This document shows positions 1 through 12,360 of a stretch of DNA of 64,000 nt, piece by piece. This DNA comes from RPQJ01 sp963748985 (GTDB lineage: Bacteria; Pseudomonadota; Gammaproteobacteria; Steroidobacterales; Steroidobacteraceae), in NCBI GenBank assembly GCA_963748985.1, contig CAVVKQ010000026.1, positions 84,816-148,815 of the forward strand, given 5' to 3'. Under the pieces are notes generated by a model. The model was not told the origin of the DNA. It ran no database searches and saw only the letters and a program-made list of their open reading frames with translations. The stretch's first letter is position 1. The number at the start of each line of letters is the position of its first letter. The position numbers and the translations under genes are program-made.

Positions 1-2149
1 CGGACAGGCCGTATGCCCCAGGATGCGACACCGAAGCCCATGCTGGAACCTCTCGGCGCGAAGTACGGGGTGCGGCTTGAAGGCGCCGATGTCGAGTCGC
101 CGATGGTGACGCTGCCGCTGTTGAGGGTACTCGCGTTGGTACCCATCGTGAACATGCCGGTCGAGTTGTCCCCCGTCGAGATGATGCCCTCGTTGACGTT
201 GATCGCAGTCGGGTCCGTCGCGTCTCCGCAGCCGCTCGCTCTGACCCGGACACAAACATGCCGATGCTCAGGTCGCCGATCGTGATCTCACCGGTGTTGC
301 GCGCGTAGGACGTGACGCCAAAAGTGAATGACGCTGGGCTGATGGAGAGGATGCCGTGCGACTGGAACAGCCGGTCGTAGTCCGCCGCGTAGTCGTGATC
401 GCACCGAGACGCCGTTGCCGTCGTGATCGAGCCTTCGTTGATCGCGGTGGCGTCGCCGCCGAGTTGAGATTGCGGATGCCGAAGCTGTCGTCGCCCGCAA
501 TGATGACGCCCGTCGTCGTGTTCACGCTGGCGGTCGAACTCGACCCGCGCTCGGGATGTTGTTCTGCATAAAGCCTGCGCTCGGGCGCCGGAAGTTGTTC
601 GGTGCGATCGTAGAACACCGTCGCCGACGATGATCGTACCCTCGTTGATGGCGGTCGAATCGCCGGCCTGCGGCATGACGAAAATGCCGAGCCGCGACAT
701 CCTCGAGTTCGATGTGCCCCTGATTCAGGACGGTCGTGTCGTACAGCCGCGTCTTCGGGATGTCGACCAACTGGGAAGCCTTCTCGCCGAGCAATTCGTT
801 GTACCCGGCGAAGCATCTCATTCAGGTGCGCGTGCGAGGCGAGGTACTCGTTGTTCGAGCCCAGGCTGACGACGCTGCATGCCGGTTGGCGTACACAGTC
901 TCGCCAGGCGCGGTCTCGTCCTTGGTTATTCCGCCGCGGATCTCGCCGCTGTTGAGGATGTAGATGTCGCCGCCGAGGCGATAGTCGCCCTCCTGGCCCA
1001 TGGTCGATGGCGAGAACGCGATGCCGGCGGAGCAATTGCCGATGTCGATGCGGCCGGAGTTCTCGATCGAGGTGGTCGCGGTCGAGCGGCATCGATGCCC
1101 GCAGCTCCACTTGTCGACCTTGATGTCGCCCTGTTGACGATCGTCGTGCCGCCGTCGCCGACGGCCTGGATGCCGACCGACACCCAGACACTGGGGGCGT
1201 ACCGAATACGGTGGCGCCGCGGTCCGCGCCCATGTCGATGTTGCCGGTAGTTGTCGATAGCGATGGCGCCGCCGTCGTACTCCATGTCCAGCGTGGTCTG
1301 TCGACTGTGAACTCGTCGGGCGCGACGACGCCGGTCACCTGGCCGAATGCGTTGTAGGTGCGCTCGCCGTCGCGGTCTGTGTCGAAGCTGTGGCTGGACC
1401 GTATGCCTCCGTCCAGGCGTAGATGCCAGCACGGAACTCGCTGTCGCCGTCGAGGTGATGTCGCCGCGTATTGACGATGTCGATCGACTGGCCGGCCGGG
1501 TTGACAGCCCTGATGCCATGGCGGCCGGCGAAAGCGATCGAGCCGCGGTTGTCGATCGTGATGGTCGAGTCGGCCGGGTCGCGCGCCAGAATCACGTGCT
1601 GCGGTTGACGTCGACCCGCCGGTCGTGATGTAGGCTGGGTAGCCGTAACCGTCGACGACGCGATTGCCGGCATCGTCGTAAAGCCGACGAAGCCGCTGAG
1701 TCGAAGAAGTAGTCGACGTGTCGTTGGACAGGGCCGTGTCGAGGTCGACCGCACCCGTGTAGACGTCGATGCCGATGCCGCCGGTCAGGTCGCCGGTATT
1801 GACGATCGAGATGCTCTCGGCCGCACTCGACAGCGGGATCGCCGTCTGGCCGGGGCCGACGGTGATCGGTTGCCGTTGCCGAAGTCGATCTTGCGGCTGA
1901 CGGGGGCGAGCGACGCCGAGGCGTCCCGAACGCCTTGCGCACGGCCTCGACGCTCATGCGTTCGCCGACCGGGAGGCGCAGGGCGTTGCGGACGGCCTGC
2001 TGCAGCTTGGCCGACTGCACCTCAGGCGTGGCCGCGTGCAGCGCGGGCGTGGTCGCGATCAGCGCAGTGGCCGCGGCGCCCAGCAGGGCGCTCCTACGGG
2101 CCCTGGAATTCGCCGCCACGCAAGGCTTGCCAGGCAACCTGTTCGTCAT
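1..2149 (-). pseudogene. frame-broken secreted beta-helix (autotransporter-like) protein, cut by window edge
   Basis: The ATG at 2149 opens about 75 good codons: a basic N-terminus, a hydrophobic signal segment (LLGAAATALIATTPALHA) and a short helical stretch. After that the readable protein jumps repeatedly between the three minus frames. Recognisable pieces are SISIVNTGDLTGGIGIDVY (about 1760-1825) and ITIDNRGSIAFAGRHGIRAV (about 1500-1565). The N-x-G-x-I and G-x-x-G-I rhythm continues toward position 1. Such repeats are typical of beta-helical passengers of type V secreted proteins. No barrel domain is in the window; it would lie beyond position 1. Either the gene is decayed or the sequence holds many local indels. 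The family call is moderate and the disruption is certain as read. Confidence 0.6.
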
Positions 2150-2342
2150 ACGCGTCTATCCCTTCCCAGTTGATGGCCGTTTGCGAAATTGATGCGACGC
2201 CCGGCCTGTTTGCGCGGGCGGATCGTGTCGATGAAGCTGCGCGGAGTCCATCGGGGAAAGCCTGAGATTTGGATGAAAAGCTCGTAAACTAGGCCGACTT
2301 CGCTGCGACGCCAGGCGCCGGCACCAGAACGGGAACACAGTG

Positions 2343-3689
2343 ATGCCCCTGCTGAAAATTGCCGCGTGGATCGTCGCCGCATCAGCGCTTGCGACGGTGC
2401 AGGACGTCTCGGCCGCGCCGGATTTTTCCAGGCTAGGCAAGGACCTCACGCCGGTCGGCGCCGAGCGCGGGGGCAATGCCGACGGCACGATTCCCGCGTG
2501 GGACGGTGGCCTGGTGCAGGCACCCGCAGGCTGGACACCGCAGCAGGGTTACATCGATCCGTTCCCGGACGACAAGCCGATCTTTACGATCAACTCGACG
2601 AACGTCGGCCAGTACGAAGCGAAGCTGACCAGGGGGCAGGCCGCCTTGCTGCGGAAGCATCCGCAGAATTTCCGCATGAACGTGTATCCGACGCGCCGTA
2701 CCGTCGGTTATCCGAAGGCCGTGACGGATCGCGTCATCGCGCAGGCAGGCAAGGTCTCGCTGCAGGGCTTCGGACTCAAGGACCTGAACGGCTCCACCAC
2801 GCCCTTCCCGATTCCCGAGAACGGCCTGCAGGCGATCTGGAATCACCTCGTGCGTCATCTCGGCGGCGGCATCGTCCGCGCCGGACACTCGTTCCCGGTC
2901 CGGTCGAACGGCGATTACTACAAGATCGGCTTCAGCTCGCAGCGAATCTACGCGCAGAACGTCGAGAACATCGAACCGAACCGGCTCTTCTACGCGCTCG
3001 GTTATTTCACCGAACCGGCGACGCTGCGCGGCACGATCTTCCTGGTGCACGAACCGGTGGACCAGGTCGCGGAACAGCGCTCGGCGTGGATCTACAACTC
3101 CGGACAACGCCGTGTGCGTCGCGCGCCGGACCTTGCGTACGACGGCATCAACGACGGCTCCGAGGGCATGCTGACGACCGACCAGGTCGACGGTTACAAC
3201 GGCGCACCCGACCGCTACGAGTGGCAACTGCTCGGCAAGCGCGAGATCTACGTGCCGTACAACACGTACGAGCTCTCCGACAAGTCGCTCAAGTACAAGG
3301 ACATCATCCGACCGAAGTCGGTCAATCCCGACCACGTGCGCTATGAACTGCACCGCATGTGGGTAGTGGAAGGCACGCTCAAGCCGAGCCAGCGCCACAT
3401 CTACGGCAAACGCACGCTCTATCTCGATGAGGACAGCTGGTCGGTGCTGGCCGAGGATGCATACGACACGCGCGGCGGCCTGTGGCGTGCGTCGATGCAC
3501 GGCCTGCTGCAGGCGTACGACGCACAGGTGCCGTTCTACCGTTTCGGCATCTACCACGACCTCAACAGCGGCGGATACCTGGTCGGTGGCCTCGACAACG
3601 AGGTCAAGGAACCAATCCAGTTCAATGCCAGGGCGAAGGTCGGCGACTTCCAGCCGGACGCCCTGCGGCGCCTGGGTGGCACGCTCTAA
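2343..3689 (+). CDS. DUF1329 family periplasmic/outer-membrane-associated protein
   Basis: 448 residues. A signal peptide (MPLLKIAAWIVAASALA) is followed by the DUF1329 opening PDFSRLGKDLTPVGAERGG and the motif DGTIPAWDGG, which continues to the C-terminus, so the length is typical. A GTG lies directly before the ATG at 2343; either could start translation. Family members resemble outer-membrane lipoprotein-sorting folds. They are often encoded beside DUF1302 proteins and RND transporters in hydrophobic-substrate degradation loci. Those partners are absent here, so the gene stands alone between the broken repeat protein and a convergent RAM-domain gene. The biochemical role is unknown. Confidence 0.85.
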   Translation: MPLLKIAAWIVAASALATVQDVSAAPDFSRLGKDLTPVGAERGGNADGTIPAWDGGLVQAPAGWTPQQGYIDPFPDDKPIFTINSTNVGQYEAKLTRGQAALLRKHPQNFRMNVYPTRRTVGYPKAVTDRVIAQAGKVSLQGFGLKDLNGSTTPFPIPENGLQAIWNHLVRHLGGGIVRAGHSFPVRSNGDYYKIGFSSQRIYAQNVENIEPNRLFYALGYFTEPATLRGTIFLVHEPVDQVAEQRSAWIYNSGQRRVRRAPDLAYDGINDGSEGMLTTDQVDGYNGAPDRYEWQLLGKREIYVPYNTYELSDKSLKYKDIIRPKSVNPDHVRYELHRMWVVEGTLKPSQRHIYGKRTLYLDEDSWSVLAEDAYDTRGGLWRASMHGLLQAYDAQVPFYRFGIYHDLNSGGYLVGGLDNEVKEPIQFNARAKVGDFQPDALRRLGGTL

Positions 3690-3701
3690 CGCGCCGTCAG
3701 G

Positions 3702-3980
3702 TCAGTCGAGACCGAGCTGAAAGCCGGCGTCGAGGTCCTGCTTCGAGTAGACCTTGAAGGAGATCAGTGTCTCCGACCCCGTGATGCCCGGCAGCTTGCG
3801 CATCTTCTCGCTGATGACGCGCGCCAGGTCTTCGTTCTCGCGCACGCGCACCAGCGCGACGAGGTCGTACTGGCCGGCCACCGAGAACACCTCGCTCACG
3901 CCTTCGAGTTCGGCCATCGTCTGTGCCAGTTCGGGCACCTTGTCGGTCTCGGCCTTGATCAGGACGACGGCGGTCACCAT
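3702..3980 (-). CDS. stand-alone Lrp/AsnC ligand-binding (RAM) domain protein
   Basis: 92 residues, consisting only of the RAM (ACT-like) domain of Lrp/AsnC regulators with no helix-turn-helix. Visible landmarks are VTAVVLIKAETDKVPELAQ, the central VFSVAGQYDLVALVRV and the terminal GITGSETLISFKVYSKQD. These are the usual beta-alpha-beta elements that bind an amino acid at the dimer interface. The frame stays open upstream to 4073, but those codons only translate the CACTANN heptad repeat, so the ATG at 3980 is the sensible start. Stand-alone RAM proteins are common in proteobacteria and may bind amino acids or modulate Lrp proteins. Target and ligand are unknown. It is convergent with the DUF1329 gene. 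Confidence 0.8.
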   Translation of the reverse strand: MVTAVVLIKAETDKVPELAQTMAELEGVSEVFSVAGQYDLVALVRVRENEDLARVISEKMRKLPGITGSETLISFKVYSKQDLDAGFQLGLD

Positions 3981-3997
3981 GGGGAGCCTCGGAGGAA

Positions 3998-4123
3998 GTG
4001 AGTAGTGATTGGTGAGTAGTGACTGGTCGGAACAGATTCTAGTCCCAACCGAACCTCGCCGATCACTAATCACTATTCACTAATCACTATTCACTATTCA
4101 CTACTCACTACTCACTAATCACT
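3998..4123. repeat. inverted heptad-repeat element, GTGA/CACTA type
   Basis: The left arm (3998-4025) is four imperfect 7-mers of GTGANTN type. The right arm (4064-4119) is eight exact 7-mers of CACTAAT, CACTATT and CACTACT, a complementary sequence family. The core between them (about 4026-4063) begins GTCGGAAC. Single-stranded DNA or RNA could fold into a long imperfect stem. The element separates the RAM-domain gene from maiA, and the maiA stop codon (4119-4121) lies within it. It is built like the four G-rich elements elsewhere in the window. Confidence 0.85.
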
Positions 4124-4793
4124 TCCCTTCCGCGTCCGGCTGTTCCTCCGGCCGGGCCAAACTGAATGCGGGCAGCCCTTCGAGGTGAGCACAGATCGCG
4201 ACGAGCCGCGGATAGGGCGTGACATCGACGCCGAAGCGGCGTGCGTTGTACATCTGCGGCACCAGGCACACGTCTGCCAGGGTCGGGGCGTTGCCGTAGC
4301 AGACGCGCTGCTGGCCAACCTCGACCGAGGCGCCGGGTATCGAACCGACCCAGCGTTCGAGCCCTGTGAAACCGCGCTCGATCCAGTGCGCCACCCAGCG
4401 GTTGACCGCTGCGTCGTCCGCGCCGAACTCACGGCGCAGGTATCCCATGATCGGCACGTTGTTGAGCGGGTGCGTATCGCAGGCGACGACCATGGCCATG
4501 CCGCGGACGATCGCGCGGTCCCGCGCCGAGCCCGGCAGCAGCTGCGGCTCCGGATGGATCTCGTCGAGGTATTCGCAGATGGCGAGCGATTGCGGAATGA
4601 CGAACCCGTCGTCGGCCAGCGCAGGGATCAGTCCCTGCGGATTGACCGCGAGGTAATCGGGCTTGCGCTGCTCGCCGCCGTCGCGCAGCAGGTGCTTCGG
4701 CACGGACTCGTAGTCGAGGCCCTTGAGCGCCAGTGCGATGCGAACGCGAAATGCGGCCGAGCTGCGCCAGTACGTGTACAGCCGGAATGCCAT
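4119..4793 (-). CDS. maiA: zeta-class glutathione transferase, maleylacetoacetate/maleylpyruvate isomerase
   Basis: 224 residues. The N-terminal thioredoxin fold carries the zeta-class active-site segment YWRSSAAFRVRIALALKG and the cis-Pro motif NPQGLIPAL. The helical domain follows with LADVCLVPQMYNARRFGVD. The enzyme isomerises the cis double bond of maleylacetoacetate (tyrosine catabolism) or maleylpyruvate (gentisate route), using glutathione. The start at 4793 has a good Shine-Dalgarno (GGGGGGAAG); an upstream ATG at 4820 overlaps the preceding stop. It lies 19 bp downstream of a short FAH-family hydrolase. That pairing fits the gentisate (NagL/NagK-like) or homogentisate pathway, and the exact substrate is undecided. 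The stop codon falls inside a heptad repeat. Confidence 0.85.
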   Translation of the reverse strand: MAFRLYTYWRSSAAFRVRIALALKGLDYESVPKHLLRDGGEQRKPDYLAVNPQGLIPALADDGFVIPQSLAICEYLDEIHPEPQLLPGSARDRAIVRGMAMVVACDTHPLNNVPIMGYLRREFGADDAAVNRWVAHWIERGFTGLERWVGSIPGASVEVGQQRVCYGNAPTLADVCLVPQMYNARRFGVDVTPYPRLVAICAHLEGLPAFSLARPEEQPDAEGK

Positions 4794-4812
4794 CTGCTTC
4801 CCCCCGGGGCGT

Positions 4813-5505
<693 letters not shown>

Positions 5506-6075
5506 CTTGTGCTCCTCGGTGTGCGATCGGACCGACGCCTGGACGCGCAGCAACTCGGGCAGGAAAACTTCCTGCACAAGGATCGGCAGGCCGCCGAGCC
5601 TGTACACGGCGCGTCGGGCCCACATCGATGCGTCGTCCGTAACGACGCGTGCAGCCTCGACAAGCGGGTGGCCCGGCGGAAGCTCCGCGTATTCGAGCGG
5701 CTCGCGCTCGAGCGGATCGTCCACCTGGCGCAGCGCCTCGCCGAGGGGCGAGTCGCCGAGCTCGCGCAGCCACGGGTAATGTCCGATCGTCGAGGCCGGC
5801 AACACAGTCTGCGCGAACACAATGCGTTCGCCACTGGCGCAAAACTCAATCTCGCGCAGCAGGCAGGTTTCGTCCTCGACCTTGAGCCGTTCGCGCAGGG
5901 GAGAGGTGAGCGCGCATTCACGCAGCCTGCCAAGCCGCCGAAATCCCATCGCCGGACCGCACAACGCACGGACGCGCGCGGTGAGCATTCCCGGCTCTGC
6001 GAGCCAGGACAGAAGGTCATGCGGCACGCGCGCCGAGACGGCGGCGAGGGGTGACCAGTGCCAGGGATTGGCCAA
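5506..6075 (-). CDS. ubiC: chorismate-pyruvate lyase, reading frame open into the FAH gene
   Basis: It converts chorismate to 4-hydroxybenzoate, the first step of ubiquinone ring synthesis. Segments matching UbiC are VPHDLLSWLAEPG, ETCLLREIEFCASGERIVF, QTVLPASTI, SPLGEAL, DDASMWARRAVYRLGGLP and the catalytic-Glu end LVQEVFLPEL. No ATG fits the N-terminus; a TTG at 6075 gives MANPWHWSPL and is the best guess. The usual protein ends just after the FLP motif. Here the frame runs on with no stop through about 14 more codons into the ATG of the FAH gene. A one-base indel would restore an ordinary ATGA overlap, because a TGA overlaps that ATG in the next frame. The identity is firm; fusion versus indel is open. 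Confidence 0.8.
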
Positions 6076-6089
6076 GAGCCTGCAGCGTG

Positions 6090-7877
6090 TCAGAACTGGT
6101 CGGCGGTCAGCGCCATGATCGAGGTGCTGCCGGCGCGCACGGCGACGCCGTACGCCAGCACACGCGGCAGCACGTGCTCCGCATAGAACCTTGCCATCAG
6201 CACCTGCGTGCGCAGGAATACCGGGTCGGTGCCGTCGGTCACGAGCCTGGTGGTCGCGACCAGCGCGCCGCGTGCCAGCTGCCAGCCGCCGACGACGGTG
6301 CCAATCAACATCAGGTAGTTGAATGCCGCGGAGCTCACGAGCTCCGGATCCTTGCGCTCGCCGGCAAGCAGGTGCGACGAGCACAGCACGAGTTCGTCGA
6401 GGCCTTTCGCGAGCCACAGGCGGACGCTCGCCATGTCCTCGCCCGCGTTCGCGAGCGGCGCGTCGACGAGACGCATCTCCGACACGAACGCCGAGACGGT
6501 GGCGCCGCCATCGCGCATCAGCTTGCGGCCGACGAGATCGATCGCCTGGATCGCGTTGGTGCCTTCGTAGATCGAAGCGATCCGTGCGTCGCGATAGTAC
6601 TGCGCAACGCCGGTCTCCTCGACGTAACCCATGCCGCCGTGCACCTGGATGCCGAGGGCCGTGACGTCCTGTCCGATTTCAGACGAGAACGCCTTGGCGA
6701 TCGGCGTCATCAGGTCGCCGCGCGCAATCCAGGCCGCTGACGTCTCCGGCGTGTCGCCGTGGTTGCCGCGATCGAGGCACGACGCCGTGTAATAGCAGAT
6801 TGCCCGGCACGCCTGCGTGAGCGAACGCATCAGCAGCAGCGTGCGGCGGATGTCGGGATGACGAATGATCGCGACGCGGCCCTTTTCGCCCGGGGCGCGG
6901 CCCTGCACGCGATCACGCGCGTACTTGACGGACGCCTGGTACGAACGGTCGGCGAGGCCCACGCCCTGCGCACCGACGCCGAGGCGCATGTAGTTCATCA
7001 TCGTGAACATGGCGGCGAGACCTTCGTTCTGCACGCCGACCAGGTAGCCCAGCGCCCCGCCACCGTCGCCGAACGCCATCACGCACGTGGGGCTCGCGTG
7101 GATGCCGAGCTTGTGCTCGACCGACACCGGGAACACGTCGTTGCGCTCGCCCGGTGTGCCGTCGGCATTCAGCTTGTACTTCGGGACGAGGAACAGTGAG
7201 ATGCCCTTGGTGCCCTGCGGCGCCCCCGGCAGCCTGGCCAGCACCAGGTGCACGATGTTCGACGTCATGGGGTGGTCGCCCCAGGTGATGTAGATCTTGC
7301 GTCCGGTCAGCAGATAGCTGCCGTCGGCCTGCGGTTCCGCACGCGTCGTGAGCGCGGCCAGGTCCGAGCCTGCCTGCGGCTCGGTGAGACACATCGTGCC
7401 GGTCCATTCCCCCGAGACGAGCTTGTCGAGGTATTGCGCCTTCAGTTCCTCGGAACCGTGGCGATCGAGCGCGAGGATCGCACCCTGCGAAAGTTCGGGG
7501 CACAACGCGAAGGCCACGTTGGCACCCGACCACATCTCATCGCATGCGATGGAAATCGTCTTCGGCAGGCCCTGGCCGCCGAAGTCGGGGTTCGCGGCGA
7601 TGCCCGGCCAGCCGCCTGCGCTGAACCTGGCATAGGCGTCGGTAAACTCGGGAGGAACCTGCACCGCGTGGTCCACGACCTGCACGCCCTGGCGATCACC
7701 GAGCCAGTTGGTCGGTGCGAGCACACCGCTGGCAAAGCGGCCGGCCTCTTCGAGCACGGCCTCGACCGTATCCGCATCGACCGCCGAATACGATTGCAGC
7801 GCCGCGACGTGCTTGAAATCCGCGAGGTGCTCGATCGTGAATCGCATCTGCTGCAGGGGGGCGGTGTAATCGGGCAT
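6090..7877 (-). CDS. large acyl-CoA dehydrogenase (about 600-residue FadE/DmdC-like class)
   Basis: 595 residues, longer than classical acyl-CoA dehydrogenases because of an added C-terminal domain. An N-terminal helical domain is followed by the FAD/substrate segment MCLTEPQAGSDLAALTTRA and the beta domain KIYITWGDHPM. The central helix IQVHGGMGYVEETGVAQYY and the FAD loop YEGTNAIQAIDLVGRKL come next. It oxidises an acyl-CoA to the 2-enoyl-CoA; the natural chain type is not predictable. The start at 7877 follows a GGAG site and gives the usual MPDYTAPLQ opening. ubiC starts about 14 bp downstream of its stop. It is divergent from the thioesterase gene, with which it shares a 119-bp promoter region. 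Confidence 0.9.
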   Translation of the reverse strand: MPDYTAPLQQMRFTIEHLADFKHVAALQSYSAVDADTVEAVLEEAGRFASGVLAPTNWLGDRQGVQVVDHAVQVPPEFTDAYARFSAGGWPGIAANPDFGGQGLPKTISIACDEMWSGANVAFALCPELSQGAILALDRHGSEELKAQYLDKLVSGEWTGTMCLTEPQAGSDLAALTTRAEPQADGSYLLTGRKIYITWGDHPMTSNIVHLVLARLPGAPQGTKGISLFLVPKYKLNADGTPGERNDVFPVSVEHKLGIHASPTCVMAFGDGGGALGYLVGVQNEGLAAMFTMMNYMRLGVGAQGVGLADRSYQASVKYARDRVQGRAPGEKGRVAIIRHPDIRRTLLLMRSLTQACRAICYYTASCLDRGNHGDTPETSAAWIARGDLMTPIAKAFSSEIGQDVTALGIQVHGGMGYVEETGVAQYYRDARIASIYEGTNAIQAIDLVGRKLMRDGGATVSAFVSEMRLVDAPLANAGEDMASVRLWLAKGLDELVLCSSHLLAGERKDPELVSSAAFNYLMLIGTVVGGWQLARGALVATTRLVTDGTDPVFLRTQVLMARFYAEHVLPRVLAYGVAVRAGSTSIMALTADQF

Positions 7878-7996
7878 GGTCGGCTCCGGCGGGGGCGTTT
7901 GTGCTGTGCAACAATTCATTTTGCCCTGCCCGGGCGGGTCCTGCCATGCCAGCCCGGCCCACGCAGGTACAATCGCTTGCTTGCCGCGAGGTTCGG

Positions 7997-8461
7997 ATGA
8001 GTATCTGGTTTCAAACCACGACGATCGAGCAGGTCCTGGCCACCTTCGCTGGCGTCCGCGACATCAACCTGCACCTGGACATCAGGCTGACCGAACTCGG
8101 CGACGATTTCCTGCGGGGGTCGATTCCTGTGGACGAGCGCACCCGCCAGCCTTTCGGCCTGCTGCACGGCGGAGCCAGCGTCGTCCTCGCGGAAACGCTC
8201 GGTAGCGTCGCCAGCAATTTGTGCATTGATACCAGCAAGTTCTACGCCGTAGGGCAGGAGATCAGCGCAAATCACCTCCGTTCGGCGCGCTCCGGGCGGG
8301 TCACCGGGACGGCCCGGCCAGTGCATCTGGGTGGCCGGTCCCAGGTCTGGGACATCCAGCTGCAGGACGAGGCTGGCCGGCTGACCTGTGTTTCGCGACT
8401 GACCATGGCCGTAATCGCGGCGCCCGGGAAAGGAATGACGCTCGTCGGGACGGAGAAATAA
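7997..8461 (+). CDS. PaaI/YdiI-type hotdog-fold acyl-CoA thioesterase
   Basis: 154 residues with a hotdog fold. The hallmark helix is FGLLHGGASVVLAETLGSVA, in which the HGG and Glu of the 4HBT/PaaI group are present. A hydrophobic strand pattern follows to RLTCVSRLTMAVI. It hydrolyses an acyl- or aryl-CoA thioester; YdiI/MenI-like and EntH-like relatives act on aromatic CoA esters. The ATG at 7997 has a GAGG site. It is divergent from the acyl-CoA dehydrogenase and only 2 bp upstream of lptM, so the two are probably cotranscribed. The substrate is unknown. Confidence 0.85.
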   Translation: MSIWFQTTTIEQVLATFAGVRDINLHLDIRLTELGDDFLRGSIPVDERTRQPFGLLHGGASVVLAETLGSVASNLCIDTSKFYAVGQEISANHLRSARSGRVTGTARPVHLGGRSQVWDIQLQDEAGRLTCVSRLTMAVIAAPGKGMTLVGTEK

Positions 8462-8463
8462 CG

Positions 8464-8737
8464 ATGCAGCACACCAGCCTCAACGCCCTTGCGGCAATTC
8501 TCCTGGCCGTAGTGGCTGCCAGCGGCTGCGGCCTGAAAGGGGCGCTCACCCTGCCGTCGAAGTCCGATGAGGTCGTGATCCGCGCGCCGGGCCAGACCGC
8601 ACCAGCGGAGGGCGAGACGCCAGCCACGCCATCTGCCACCACACCTGCGGAACCAGTCCCGGAAACCCCGGCCAAACCCAGGGACGAGCGCATCCCGCCT
8701 CCGCCGCTGCCGGGCGGCAAACCAGGCACCGCCCGCG

Positions 8738-8745
<8 letters not shown>
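8464..8745 (+). CDS. lptM: LptM (YifL)-like small lipoprotein
   Basis: 93 residues. A lipoprotein signal (LAAILLAVVAASGC) gives a mature N-terminus CGLKGALTLP, the short LptM motif. In Escherichia coli this lipoprotein assists maturation of the LptD/LptE lipopolysaccharide translocon at the outer membrane. The rest is a Pro/Ala/Thr-rich disordered tail ending in PPPPLPGGKP, longer than in E. coli. The lysA-linked setting often seen in other gammaproteobacteria is absent; here it overlaps the polA start by 8 bp. Confidence 0.8.
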
Positions 8746-11500
<2,755 letters not shown>

Positions 11501-11502
<2 letters not shown>

Positions 11503-11527
11503 ACTTCGCCACGTCACAGCCGTCCAA
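11501..11527 (+). promoter_or_regulatory. candidate sigma-E/AlgU-type promoter of the OMP gene
   Basis: GAACTT at 11501-11506, a 16-bp spacer, then TCCAA at 11523-11527. This follows the extracytoplasmic sigma pattern GAACTT-N16/17-TCNNA. The predicted start is near 11534, leaving a leader of about 46 nt that contains AAGGAGA before the ATG at 11580. The -35 box overlaps the polA stop codon. This is a motif match only. Confidence 0.45.
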
Positions 11528-11579
11528 ACAGCCGTAAAATGACGATTCGGGCCGTTGCGCCCACCAAGGAGACGAAACC

Positions 11580-12134
11580 ATGCGAAAGACCACCGCCGCC
11601 GCGCTCGCGGCTGCATGCGGGCTGTTCAGCCTGCCCGCCCTGTCTGCCGACAACGGCATCTATCTCGGCGGCAGCGTCGGCCAGAGCAACGTCCAGTACG
11701 ACGATAATTTCGAAGGCCAGAATCTCAACTTCGACGCCAGTGCGACGGGCTTCAAGGCGATCGCCGGCTGGCGGTTCGTCGACTGGCTGGCGGTGGAAGC
11801 CAACTACGTCGACCTCGGCTCCGGCGACGACAACGTGCTGGGAGAAAGGATTGAATCCGACGTCAACGGCATCACGCTGTCGGCAGTGGGATTCGTACCC
11901 GTCGGTCCAGTGGACCTGTTCGCGCGCGTCGGCGCCGTCAACTGGAATGCGGACCTCGACGCGCCGGGCCTCGGCGTGAGCGCGAGCGACGACGGCACCG
12001 ACCTGACCTACGGCGTCGGCGCCCAGTTTCGGGTGTGGAGCCTCAGCATTCGCGGTGAATACGAAATCTTCGACATTTCCGACGCGGACACGGTCGACAT
12101 GTTCTCGATCGGCGTCACCTGGACATTCCTGTAA
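11580..12134 (+). CDS. small outer-membrane beta-barrel protein
   Basis: 184 residues. The signal peptide MRKTTAAALAAACGLFSLPA ends near ALSA. The mature part alternates strands and turns: NGIYLGGSVGQSNV, GFKAIAGWRFVDWLAVEANY, LFARVGAVNWNADL and YGVGAQFRVWSLSIRGEYE, ending in SIGVTWTFL. This is the pattern of the 8-stranded OmpA/OprF-barrel-like porin family. The ligand and exact role are unknown. A ribosome site AAGGAGA is 6 bp upstream. It sits between polA and the candidate sRNA, both it and the sRNA have sigma-E-like promoters, and no clear terminator precedes the sRNA region. Confidence 0.8.
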   Translation: MRKTTAAALAAACGLFSLPALSADNGIYLGGSVGQSNVQYDDNFEGQNLNFDASATGFKAIAGWRFVDWLAVEANYVDLGSGDDNVLGERIESDVNGITLSAVGFVPVGPVDLFARVGAVNWNADLDAPGLGVSASDDGTDLTYGVGAQFRVWSLSIRGEYEIFDISDADTVDMFSIGVTWTFL

Positions 12135-12204
12135 TATAACCCATTGACCGGCAATGGATTATTGGTGAGTTGGACACGGCGAAGTAACCAGGCTGGCGGC
12201 AGCC

Positions 12205-12232
12205 GGAACTTTCCCCGTGCGACCCCCTCTAA
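12205..12232 (+). promoter_or_regulatory. sigma-E/AlgU-type promoter of the sRNA
   Basis: GGAACTT at 12205-12211, a 16-bp spacer and TCTAA at 12228-12232 match the RpoE/AlgU consensus (GAACTT-N16/17-TCTGA) almost perfectly. The predicted transcription start is near 12240. No coding gene lies downstream on this strand before the terminator at 12323-12360, so the promoter would drive a short non-coding transcript. Confidence 0.7.
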
Positions 12233-12239
12233 TCTGCTT

Positions 12240-12360
12240 GAGTGTCCTTGTGACGCTTGACGTTGGCCTTTCTCCCTAGGCCCAACGCCTGCCCGGTCAT
12301 CCCCCAATACCGGGTTGATTTACCCCGGCTGGATCTACTGGTCCAGCCGGGGTTTCTTTT
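12240..12360 (+). ncRNA. candidate Hfq-type sRNA in the polA-engB gap (ErsA/Spot 42/sX13 position)
   Basis: About 120 nt from the predicted sigma-E start to a T-tail. The first hairpin is at 12261-12287 (CGTTGGCCT pairing with AGG and CCAACG), with an eight-base loop containing CTCCC. The second is at 12292-12314 (CCCGGT/ACCGGG), with an 11-base loop containing CCCCC. The terminator is at 12323-12352 (CCCCGGCTGGA/TCCAGCCGGGG) followed by TTTCTTTT. C-rich loops are how sX13 of Xanthomonas and similar RNAs pair with G-rich ribosome sites. ErsA of Pseudomonas lies between polA and engB and is AlgU-dependent (recalled knowledge). Primary sequence homology was not tested. The 3' part is antisense to the end of engB. 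Confidence 0.7.

Noticed and set aside
3981..4073. Upstream start at 4073 for the RAM-domain gene
   Set aside because: The added residues are translated from the GTGA/CACTA repeat and its core and are unlike any Lrp-family N-terminus.
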